Assembly: GCA_016712345.1 (NCBI GenBank)
Contig: JADJRH010000011.1
Location: 3,286,001 to 3,350,000, forward strand
Direction: 5' to 3'
DNA length: 64,000 nucleotides
Source of the DNA: Polyangiaceae bacterium
Lineage (GTDB): Bacteria > Myxococcota_A > Polyangia > Polyangiales > Polyangiaceae
Each line of letters begins with the position of its first letter. Position 1 is the first letter of the stretch. Below the pieces are notes generated by a model. It did not search any database. It was not told the origin of the DNA and saw only the letters and a list, made by a program, of their open reading frames with translations. Positions 53,946 to 61,832 of the stretch are shown piece by piece. Position numbers and translations under genes: made by a program.

Positions 53946-54566
53946 ATGCGCTCTTCTTCCCAAAACGGCAACGTTGAGCAGGCGATCACGGAGGTGGTTC
54001 GGCTCGCCAAACTGTTTGGCGCGCGAGGTTCTGTGCCTGCCACCAGTGGAAACTTTTCGGTGCGAGCAAGCGCGACTGAAATCGCAATCACGCGCTCCGG
54101 GGTTGATAAATCCAACTTGGGCCCCGCCGACGTTTTAATCATCCCGTTGGGGAGCGAACCGCCGCGCACCGCCTCGGCGGAAGCGGCGCTGCATCTCGCA
54201 CTGTACGAAAAATGGCCCGATGTGGGCGCGGTGGTTCACACCCACGCCGACTCAGCCGCGGTGCTTGGGTTGTTGTTTGCCGAAGCAGGTGAGCTGCGCC
54301 TAACGGGGTGGGAGCTGCTCAAAGCGTTTCGAGGAATTACCACGCACGAGGCAGAAGTTCTTTTGCCCATCTACCCAAACACGCAAAATGTCCCTAGCCT
54401 TGCTGATCGGGTTCTTCAGCATCTTCCCAACGGGGTTTATGCGTACTTAATTGCCGGCCACGGTCTCTATGCTTGGGGATCCACACCTGCGGAAGCTGAG
54501 AGACACGCCGTCGCTGTTGAACACCTCACCCACTGTGAACTGCAAAAACGGATGTACAAAAAATGA
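53946..54566 (+). CDS. mtnB: Methylthioribulose-1-phosphate dehydratase
   Basis: 206 aa, class II aldolase/adducin fold. Zinc ligands in VVHTHADSA (about residues 97-105) and IAGHGLYAWG (about 172-181), with Glu in the family's catalytic place. It removes water from methylthioribulose 1-phosphate in the methionine salvage pathway. Its stop overlaps mtnD's start (ATGA). It begins an mtnB-mtnD-mtnC cluster; mtnA and mtnK-type genes are not in the window. Confidence 0.92.
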   Translation: MRSSSQNGNVEQAITEVVRLAKLFGARGSVPATSGNFSVRASATEIAITRSGVDKSNLGPADVLIIPLGSEPPRTASAEAALHLALYEKWPDVGAVVHTHADSAAVLGLLFAEAGELRLTGWELLKAFRGITTHEAEVLLPIYPNTQNVPSLADRVLQHLPNGVYAYLIAGHGLYAWGSTPAEAERHAVAVEHLTHCELQKRMYKK

Positions 54567-55105
54567 GCCGCCTGCGCGTTTTCACGGCCGAAAAACCTCA
54601 AAGCCCGCTGCTTACAACCACGGAGAGTGATGTGATTGTTCGCGCGCTCGCCGCGCACGGCGCCGAGTTTGAGCGGGTGTCCTCGGTGCTCGACCTTTCG
54701 CCAAACGCTTCGGCTGAAGATGTGCTTCGTGCCTACGAGCCGTTTATCACCGGTCAAAAGGCCGCGCGAGGCTACAAAACAGCCGATGTGGTGAGAATCG
54801 CGCGCGGACAAACAGGGACAGAATCCATGCGCGCCAAGTTTTTGAGCGAGCACACCCACTCTGAAGACGAGTCTCGCCTATTTGCCGAGGGAAGCGGCGC
54901 TTTTTTCCTCCACTTGAGTGGTCAGGTGTTTGAACTCATCTGTGAAAAGGGTGACTACCTTCGCGTTCCGGCGGGCACAAAACACTGGTTTGACATGGGA
55001 TCCAAACCTTTTTTTACGGCCGTTCGCCTTTTTACAGATCCATCCGGTTGGGTAGCTCAGTTTACCGGCAACAATATCGCCTCGCGCTTTCCCAAATTCG
55101 AGTAG
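54563..55105 (+). CDS. mtnD: Acireductone dioxygenase
   Basis: 180 aa cupin. The metal ligands are in EHTHSEDE (H-x-H-x4-E pattern, about residues 93-100) with a further His in GTKHWFDMG. The enzyme oxidises acireductone to the 2-oxo acid precursor of methionine (Fe form) or makes CO (Ni form). Overlaps mtnB by 4 nt, so translation is coupled. mtnC follows 19 nt downstream. Confidence 0.93.
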   Translation: MSRLRVFTAEKPQSPLLTTTESDVIVRALAAHGAEFERVSSVLDLSPNASAEDVLRAYEPFITGQKAARGYKTADVVRIARGQTGTESMRAKFLSEHTHSEDESRLFAEGSGAFFLHLSGQVFELICEKGDYLRVPAGTKHWFDMGSKPFFTAVRLFTDPSGWVAQFTGNNIASRFPKFE

Positions 55106-55124
55106 AGTCGTTTCTCACTCGATC

Positions 55125-55823
55125 ATGACCGGTCTAAAACGCGCGATCGTCACCGATATCGAAGGCACAACCTCGGCCATTTCGTTCGTTAAAGACGTTC
55201 TTTTTCCGTTTGCCGCGCAGCACCTACCATCGTTCGTTGCCGAACATGCTTCGTCCGCCGAGGTTTCCGCGGTCTTAAAGAGCGCGCGCGACCACCTTGG
55301 CAATCCCAACCTCCCCACCGATGAACTTGTAAAAACGTTTTTGCAGTGGATCGCCGAGGACAAAAAAGTCACCGCCCTCAAAACCCTCCAAGGGATGATC
55401 TGGAAAAGCGGGTATGAACGCGGCGAGTTGAAAGGGCATCTCTACCCTGAGGTGGCGCAGGTTCTTGCCACATGGAAGGCCGGGGGCCACGCCTTGTACG
55501 TTTTTTCGTCAGGCTCCATCGCGGCGCAAAGGCTCCTTTTCGCCCACACAGAATACGGTGATCTTACCCCATTGTTTTCGGGGTATTTTGATACTACCAC
55601 GGGCTCCAAACTAAACGCTTCTTCTTATACTTCCATTGCTCAGGCAGTGGGCAGACCGCCCGACGAGGTGGTGTTTCTTTCTGATCACGAAGGGGAGATC
55701 GCCGCGGCGCAAGAGGCGGGCATGCGCGTGGTTTGCCTTGTGCGTGAAGGGCAAAACACCCATCAAAATTCACCTTACCTCCGCGCAACGTCGTTCCGCG
55801 AGTTTGACCCGCAGGCCATCTAA
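55125..55823 (+). CDS. mtnC: Enolase-phosphatase E1
   Basis: 232 aa HAD-family enzyme. Motif I VTDIEGTT (about residues 9-16, catalytic Asp) and YVFSSGSIAAQ (motif II) with FLSDHEGEI (motif III) are intact. It enolises and dephosphorylates 2,3-diketo-5-methylthiopentyl-1-phosphate, giving acireductone, the substrate of mtnD. Same operon as mtnB and mtnD. A small membrane-protein gene begins 2 nt after its stop. Confidence 0.93.
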   Translation: MTGLKRAIVTDIEGTTSAISFVKDVLFPFAAQHLPSFVAEHASSAEVSAVLKSARDHLGNPNLPTDELVKTFLQWIAEDKKVTALKTLQGMIWKSGYERGELKGHLYPEVAQVLATWKAGGHALYVFSSGSIAAQRLLFAHTEYGDLTPLFSGYFDTTTGSKLNASSYTSIAQAVGRPPDEVVFLSDHEGEIAAAQEAGMRVVCLVREGQNTHQNSPYLRATSFREFDPQAI

Positions 55824-55825
55824 AT

Positions 55826-56173
55826 ATGGTATCGCCGTTCAGAAAAAACCTACCCATTATCACAGTGCTCTTTTGCCAGGCGCTGCTCGTGGGCTTGTGC
55901 CTCCTCCTCTACTTTTTTACCCTACCCGCATTTGCTGAAGCCTACAAATCTTACCCCGGCAAGTTTTCGTTCACAACCCGGCTTGCATTGCAAAAGTGGT
56001 TTCTATCCGGTCTACCCATTGTCGCCCTCGGGTTTGACCTGTTGTCGCTCGCAGCGGGCAAACGTTCGGTGCGAAATTGGCTCCTCGGAATGGGTCTTGT
56101 CATTCCGGCGATTGGGTTGGCCATTGGAGTAGATGGATTGTTTGCTCCGCTTTTCCAACTCGCCGGACCATAG
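55826..56173 (+). CDS. Small membrane protein
   Basis: 115 aa with three hydrophobic helices (about residues 12-35, 62-78 and 85-105). No known family. It begins 2 nt after mtnC and continues on the same transcript, so a link with methionine salvage is possible but unproven. The lipoprotein gene at 56186 follows 12 nt downstream. Confidence 0.7.
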   Translation: MVSPFRKNLPIITVLFCQALLVGLCLLLYFFTLPAFAEAYKSYPGKFSFTTRLALQKWFLSGLPIVALGFDLLSLAAGKRSVRNWLLGMGLVIPAIGLAIGVDGLFAPLFQLAGP

Positions 56174-56185
56174 TACACACCCCGC

Positions 56186-56851
56186 ATGAAGCTTTGGCAG
56201 CTCGCTCCTCTCGCCCTTGTCGGGTGCACCGGCAACGGTGAACTCGGTGGGACACTCGCGTGTGATCCCGACGGCGAAGAGGAGCGCACCGCGAGCTGCA
56301 TCGAAGAACTGTCGCTTGGGCCCGGCGCGGGCTTCGGCGCACTCGATTTCCCCAACGTGATCTTCGGCGAACCGCGGGGCGGCGGCGTTTCCAAGGGAAG
56401 CACCGATGTTTTGTCGCTCGGCAGAGGCGGTGTTGTCACAGTGGGGTTTGACGGCGGCGTGATTTCAAACGGCCCGGGCCCGGACTTTTTGGTGTTTGAA
56501 AATCCCTTCGCCATCGGCGGCGACATTACACATCCCTTCAAAGAACTGGGCGAAGTGAGCGTCAGCGAAGACGGTGAAAACTGGGTCACTTTCGTGTGTA
56601 CACAAGACACCTACCCATTCACCGGTTGCGCCGGGTGGAATCCGGTGCTCGCCGGCAGCGATCCTACCATTGACTCATTCAACCCCGACGAAGCGGGCGG
56701 CGACCCATTTGACCTCGCCGATGTGGGCCTCGAAAGCGCTCGTTTTGTGCGCATTCGCGACATCTCCAACGCGGGCGACGCGGGCACCGCCGGCTTCGAT
56801 CTCGACGCCGTTGCGATTATAAACATCGCGCCCCCATCGCGAACAGAGTGA
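56186..56851 (+). CDS. Lipoprotein of a cell-surface protein family
   Basis: 221 aa, lipobox LVGC (Cys about residue 14). The mature part has the pattern of a known class of secreted proteins: VVTVGFDGGVISNGPGPDFLVFENPF and VSVSEDGENWVTF near the middle, then SARFVRIRDIS before the end. This resembles discoidin/cell-surface beta-sandwich proteins common in myxobacteria and planctomycetes. Ligand unknown. Its last codons lie inside the dispersed repeat 56829-56908. Confidence 0.75.
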   Translation: MKLWQLAPLALVGCTGNGELGGTLACDPDGEEERTASCIEELSLGPGAGFGALDFPNVIFGEPRGGGVSKGSTDVLSLGRGGVVTVGFDGGVISNGPGPDFLVFENPFAIGGDITHPFKELGEVSVSEDGENWVTFVCTQDTYPFTGCAGWNPVLAGSDPTIDSFNPDEAGGDPFDLADVGLESARFVRIRDISNAGDAGTAGFDLDAVAIINIAPPSRTE

Positions 56852-56908
56852 GCGATTTGGGGGCGCCGCGCCGCAAGGTGCGAAGCACCGCGGACGCGGG
56901 TGGGGGCA
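56829..56908. repeat. Dispersed repeat copy 2
   Basis: CGCCCCC (56829-56835) and GGGGGCG (56859-56865) are inverted. They are followed by GCCGCGCC and a hairpin GGTGC-gaa-GCACC inside CCGC...GCGG, then CGCGGGTGGGGGCA. The blocks GAGCGATTTGGGGGCG and CGGGTGGGGGCA are shared with copy 1 at 20613-20680; the central palindrome differs. It spans the end of the upstream gene and may be a terminator. Confidence 0.6.
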
Positions 56909-56938
56909 ACAAAAAAGAATCATGATAACGTCGCCGCA

Positions 56939-59900
56939 ATGACCTCTGAACCGAATGCCGCCGCAGGCTCGGTTGATTCGGGCGAGCGTGCCGCCGCCGA
57001 AGGAGACGTTCTCGACGGCCGGTATCGCCTCGTAACGCTGCTCGGCCGCGGTGGATTCGGCGATGTTTGGCGAGCCGACGAGCTTCTCCCTGACGGAACG
57101 CCGTTTCGTCAGGTGGCTCTCAAACTGCTCGCGCCTCACGTGACCGACGCCGCAAGTTGGGTGGAAGAAGCCAAGCTGCTCGCTTCGTTCCGGCATCCGT
57201 CGCTTGTCACGATCTACGCAACCGGCGTGTTTCACGGCGCTTGGCCGCAGCCGTTTGTCGCCATGGAGCTGCTTGAAGGTTCAACGCTCGGCGACGTTCT
57301 GAACGATCGCGGGCCCATTGCGTGGCGCCGCGTTCTCGCTTGGGCGCGTGAAGCGGCGGCCGCGCTCGACGTGATTCACGAGCGCGGCGTTGTACACTTG
57401 GATCTCAAGCCGGCAAACCTGTTTCTTTGCAAAGACGGCACTGTCAAAGTGCTCGATTTTGGCATTGCGCGCCGGGCAACGAGCATCGCTGTCAAAGCGC
57501 ATGAAGACCCCGGACCCCCCTCGTCGCGCGCGCATTCCGAGAATCGATCCTCCGCGCGTTCTTCGAGAAAAACGCCCGAACCCGGCTTCGTTGAAACGGG
57601 AATGATGCCGGCGTCCCTTCCGCGCTCGTCCATGCTCTCGCAACGCGAAGCGGAAATGAACACGGCCGCATTTGTCGCCGAGCAGTCGCTCGACGCAATG
57701 AGTACACCGCCGCCGCCTCCCGCCGTAACCGCCGCGCAACAGTCCACTCCAGAGGCGTTTGCGCACACATTTGCGATTTCAAACACCGATGCTTTCGCGC
57801 GTACACAACACCACGGAAGCACCACGGCGCGCGCGATCATCGGCACGCCGGGCTACATGGCGCCCGAGATTTTTGAGCAGGCAGAACCGTCGTGCGCGAC
57901 CGATGCGTACGCATTGGCGGTGTGTATCGCGGTGCTCACAACAGGCCGACTTCCGCTTGATGTGCCCGAGGAACCTGAAGGTGGATGGTCGGATCCAACG
58001 TCGGTCACACAATGGTGGGCCGCCGTTCGAAACGCCACATTGCGCGGCGCCATGCGCGATCTGCGTTCGGGTCCAAAGCGGCTGCCGGCGGGGCTTGCAC
58101 GTGTACTCAATCGGCTTTTCTCGGTGGATCCAGCGGCGCGCGGGGTTTCACCGGGTAGGTTGCGTACACTTCTGGATGAACCGTGGGAGCGCCCATACGG
58201 CGCGCCGGAGTCGCCGTTTGCGGGGACTTTGTCGTTCACCATTGAGCACGAAGGTTGGCTGTTCGGTCGCGACGAGGAGATCGCGCGCCTCGGCCGCGAT
58301 CTCGAACACGAACCGTGTGTGGTGCTGGTGGGGCCCGATGCGTGCGGCAAAACATCGCTCGCGTTGAGCGGCTTGGTGCCCCATTTGGGCAAGCGCCAGG
58401 TAGACGAAAAAGACGATTTTCGAGCCATTTTGTTGAACGATGTGGGGCGCGGCGATGCGGCTCTCGACGAAGCGCTTGCTCAAGTGTACACATCGCTCAA
58501 AGGCGCTTCAATCGATCAACTGATCGACCATTGCGAAAAAGAACGCGTGGGATTGGCGTTCGTTGTCGACCCTCTCGAAGCGGTTGCAAAAGCGCCGGTA
58601 GAAAAGCGCGCGCGCCTCGGTGAGCTTCTGTCGCTCGCGGGCGATGGACACGTTCGACCGGGGCTTCGCGTCATTGCGGTTGTCGGTGAAGACCACGTAA
58701 ACGACGTGCAGTCGCTCGCTTTTGGGCCCGATTTGCGTTCAAGCTTGAGATATGTCGGGCCGCCTTCCCCGCCGTCGGCGACCGCAATTGTAACGCGACC
58801 CATGCGCCTCCTGCGCGTGGATCCGCAGGGCATTGAGCTTGTGATTGCCGAGGTGCAGCGCGAGATCACGGCACCGGGTCGATTGCCATTTGTCGGTCAG
58901 GCACTGTCGGATTTGTGGGCCGCGCGTGAACGCGGAGCCAAAGAAAAAACTCCCAATTTCGCCCAAAAGTGGAAAGAACTTCGAGGCGTCGTGGGCGCCG
59001 TTGCCCGCGCGGGTGATCGCGTTCTCGATCAAATGACGCAGGCCGATCGCACGCTTGCAGAAGAGATTTTGCTCTTTTTTACAGGCACCGACGGAACCAT
59101 CGTGAAATGGTCAAGGGCCGAACTGTTGGAGGCTTTCGGGCGCGACAAAGGCGCCACCGAGAGTGTCCTCACATCGCTTCTTTCAGCCGGTATTCTGCGC
59201 GAACAAAACGATCTGTATTGCCTGTGTCACGACGGGCTTCTCACCGGTTGGCGACGGCTTCAAAACCTTCGAGATCGTCATTTGGTTCGCCTGGCTTTTG
59301 TGGAGCGCCTGCGGGAGTCAACGCACAGCTGGGAAAAAAGCGCCAAAAGCACAGAGGCCCTTCTGCGCGGCGCACTTCTCTCCGAAGTGCTTGAAAAACC
59401 GGACCAGATGGCGCACGGCCTGGTTGCGCGCGAGCGCGAATTTGTCGAGGCGAGTCTCTCGTTCGCGCGTCGGCAGAAGGCTTTCAAAGTCGCCGCGGCC
59501 ATCCTCGGTGTTGTCACGATCGTCCTTCTTTTCGTGGGTAAACGGGCGCTCGATCGCCAGCGCGATCAAGCTCGGCAAGAACAGGCGGCCGCAGAAGCCA
59601 AAGCCCGCGTGTTGGGCCTTGTTGCGCACGCCCGGCGCACCGACGATCCATTCCACCGCGTGGCACTCATGGCGGAGGCAATTGGTCGAGGTTCCGACGA
59701 CGGACTTCTACCCGTCGAGTTGGCCGACGCGGTTGCCAACGTTCCCAAGGCTCGATTTCTTACCCTTGAGCCGGTGGTTGCTCCGGGATTTGACTGGGAA
59801 GATCGGTGGCTCATCGCCGGCCAAACAAGCACCACGTTGCTCATCGCAGATCTGCTCCCAAAAGAACCCGACGTGATCGACGACGTTCCACTCGACGCCG

Positions 59901-61738
59901 ATCCTGACAAAATCAAACGCAAGACCTACCCAACGCCTCGTGTACACCTGCTTCGACCTTACCAAGAACCAATCGCCGAACGTGCGGCATTTCCGTTTGA
60001 CTCCACGTTCGCCACGCGATCTACCCTTGGTGAGGTTCGGCTCTTTCGCCTGACAGATGATGGGGAGGTGGCGCTCGCCGCCGTCGCACCTATCAAGTGC
60101 ACAGGCGCCATGCACACTGCGGAGCGCGCACCGGTGCTGGCGTGCGCGTCAGAAGACGGGCTCGTCGCGTGGGATCCCCGCAAAAAAGGCCCCGATGCTA
60201 TTCATCGCCATCCGTGGAAAGGCTCGGTCGCCGACGTTTCGCCCGATGGCAAAACCGTGGTGGCCACCGCCGAACGTACCTTGTTTTTGTGGAAACCCGG
60301 CGGGGGTAGAACGCTTGAAGTCAACCTGAATCAGTCAATTGTCCTCGCCAAGTTCAGCCCTCGTGACAGAGTTGTCGCCGCGGTCACAACCACCGCCGTT
60401 GAAGTGTACAATATCGACGAAGCGGCAGATCCGCTTGTCAGGGTAGATCGCCTCTCCCATCGCCTCGATCCCATTTCTACCCGTTGGGATGCCGGTGGAC
60501 TCGACCTGGGTTTGTGCGGTCGCGACGGGCGGGCTGCCTGGATCTACCTGCGCAACGGCGGGCGCGCCAAAGGGGAGCCGCCGCCGGCTGGATCTCCCTG
60601 CGGCGCGGCACCTGGAAAACGTGTTCCTACCCGCATTACCCGGTCGGACGATCTCGGCGCCTTTGCCGATTTGGTATTGGGCTCGCGGCCCGCTCTGGAC
60701 GGTTTTCGCCTCCCCGATGGTAGACTCGTCACCCGCGACTTGATTGTGTTTGACGAACCCAAACGCGTCGCGCGCTCGCTGCTCGAATTTCACGGCCTCG
60801 GAGAAGACGGCAAAGAAGACGAGGGAATTCCAGGCGTTTCGGTGGCCAACATTGTTCGCGACGGATCAAAAGTGGCTTGGCAGGTGGGCGCCGAAACCAT
60901 TCTTTTTGACTACGCAACGGGCAGGCGGCTTTCAGGGCGCAAGGGCAATCTTCTGCGCCGCTGCGCGGATGGTAAACTCGCCGGATGGCGCAAAACCGAC
61001 AGAGCATACAAGGTATTTGACGTTTATACAGATGCCACGATCGGAGAGGTTCCAAACGATCCTCAACTCATTCTCGGGATTGACGCCAAGTGTACATCTC
61101 TCTTTACCCAGTCGCTTGAAGGGGAGATTTTCGCCCGCCCGCTGGGCACGGGTGAACCTCCCAAAACGCTGGCGCTGGCAGATGGGTATGTCTACGACGT
61201 TCGCTTGGCCGCCGAGCGCGGCGCCGACGGCCCCGGGCTTTACCTCCTTGTGTCGTCGGGCGCGATCGCCCGGCTCGACGAAACGTCGCGCACCATTCGC
61301 ATGTTGACGTATACAACCCCGCGCGCAACGGCCGTGGCCGATGGTCCTTCGCCGGGGGAGGTGCTCTTTTCCGACGCCACCGGTGTGCTCGTTTTGCGAG
61401 CATCGGGCTCCATCGACAGGCTCAGTGAAACCGACGCCGATGTGACAATCAGCGACGTGGCCGCTGCGTCCGATGGGAGAACGGTCCTCTTTTTGGGAGG
61501 TCAAAAGCTCCACGTTCTTGACCCGGCGAGCGGCGAACGCCGCGCCATGAAGGTCAAAACCGTGGAACGCATTCTCAACTGGGATGAGGAAGGCACCGTT
61601 TTATTGTGGTCCAACGATAGGGTAGGTCCCCCCGCCGGAACCATTATTCCAAGAGCCAAAGCGCTGGCCAAACGCGTCGCCGAGTCCACTTCCAACTTGA
61701 GCGTCACAGAAAAAGGCGACCTTCAGATTCGCCGCTAA
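56939..61738 (+). CDS. Giant protein kinase fused to ATPase and beta-propeller-like domains
   Basis: 1599 aa from ATG 56939. Kinase (about residues 25-395) with GRGGFGDV, VALKLL and DFGIAR. The usual HRD is HLD (VVHLDLKPANL, about 150-159), a non-RD kinase, and a long Ser/Pro-rich insert sits between DFG and the C-lobe. An NTPase follows with P-loop GPDACGKTS (about 466-474) and a STAND-like helical part, then one membrane helix (about 849-868). The last 700 residues are beta-rich and repeat-like, probably a WD40-type propeller outside the membrane or in the cytoplasm. This kinase-STAND-propeller fusion resembles signalling NTPases of multicellular bacteria. No partner gene is in the same direction except 61833. 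Confidence 0.85.
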   Translation: MTSEPNAAAGSVDSGERAAAEGDVLDGRYRLVTLLGRGGFGDVWRADELLPDGTPFRQVALKLLAPHVTDAASWVEEAKLLASFRHPSLVTIYATGVFHGAWPQPFVAMELLEGSTLGDVLNDRGPIAWRRVLAWAREAAAALDVIHERGVVHLDLKPANLFLCKDGTVKVLDFGIARRATSIAVKAHEDPGPPSSRAHSENRSSARSSRKTPEPGFVETGMMPASLPRSSMLSQREAEMNTAAFVAEQSLDAMSTPPPPPAVTAAQQSTPEAFAHTFAISNTDAFARTQHHGSTTARAIIGTPGYMAPEIFEQAEPSCATDAYALAVCIAVLTTGRLPLDVPEEPEGGWSDPTSVTQWWAAVRNATLRGAMRDLRSGPKRLPAGLARVLNRLFSVDPAARGVSPGRLRTLLDEPWERPYGAPESPFAGTLSFTIEHEGWLFGRDEEIARLGRDLEHEPCVVLVGPDACGKTSLALSGLVPHLGKRQVDEKDDFRAILLNDVGRGDAALDEALAQVYTSLKGASIDQLIDHCEKERVGLAFVVDPLEAVAKAPVEKRARLGELLSLAGDGHVRPGLRVIAVVGEDHVNDVQSLAFGPDLRSSLRYVGPPSPPSATAIVTRPMRLLRVDPQGIELVIAEVQREITAPGRLPFVGQALSDLWAARERGAKEKTPNFAQKWKELRGVVGAVARAGDRVLDQMTQADRTLAEEILLFFTGTDGTIVKWSRAELLEAFGRDKGATESVLTSLLSAGILREQNDLYCLCHDGLLTGWRRLQNLRDRHLVRLAFVERLRESTHSWEKSAKSTEALLRGALLSEVLEKPDQMAHGLVAREREFVEASLSFARRQKAFKVAAAILGVVTIVLLFVGKRALDRQRDQARQEQAAAEAKARVLGLVAHARRTDDPFHRVALMAEAIGRGSDDGLLPVELADAVANVPKARFLTLEPVVAPGFDWEDRWLIAGQTSTTLLIADLLPKEPDVIDDVPLDADPDKIKRKTYPTPRVHLLRPYQEPIAERAAFPFDSTFATRSTLGEVRLFRLTDDGEVALAAVAPIKCTGAMHTAERAPVLACASEDGLVAWDPRKKGPDAIHRHPWKGSVADVSPDGKTVVATAERTLFLWKPGGGRTLEVNLNQSIVLAKFSPRDRVVAAVTTTAVEVYNIDEAADPLVRVDRLSHRLDPISTRWDAGGLDLGLCGRDGRAAWIYLRNGGRAKGEPPPAGSPCGAAPGKRVPTRITRSDDLGAFADLVLGSRPALDGFRLPDGRLVTRDLIVFDEPKRVARSLLEFHGLGEDGKEDEGIPGVSVANIVRDGSKVAWQVGAETILFDYATGRRLSGRKGNLLRRCADGKLAGWRKTDRAYKVFDVYTDATIGEVPNDPQLILGIDAKCTSLFTQSLEGEIFARPLGTGEPPKTLALADGYVYDVRLAAERGADGPGLYLLVSSGAIARLDETSRTIRMLTYTTPRATAVADGPSPGEVLFSDATGVLVLRASGSIDRLSETDADVTISDVAAASDGRTVLFLGGQKLHVLDPASGERRAMKVKTVERILNWDEEGTVLLWSNDRVGPPAGTIIPRAKALAKRVAESTSNLSVTEKGDLQIRR

Positions 61739-61832
61739 CCCTTGGGGCAACGGCCTCGGCACCGTGATGGTCGTTGCAGGCAGATCAAACAAGGTATTGC
61801 AAACCGTTTGTATTCTGATTATTGCCGTCGCC

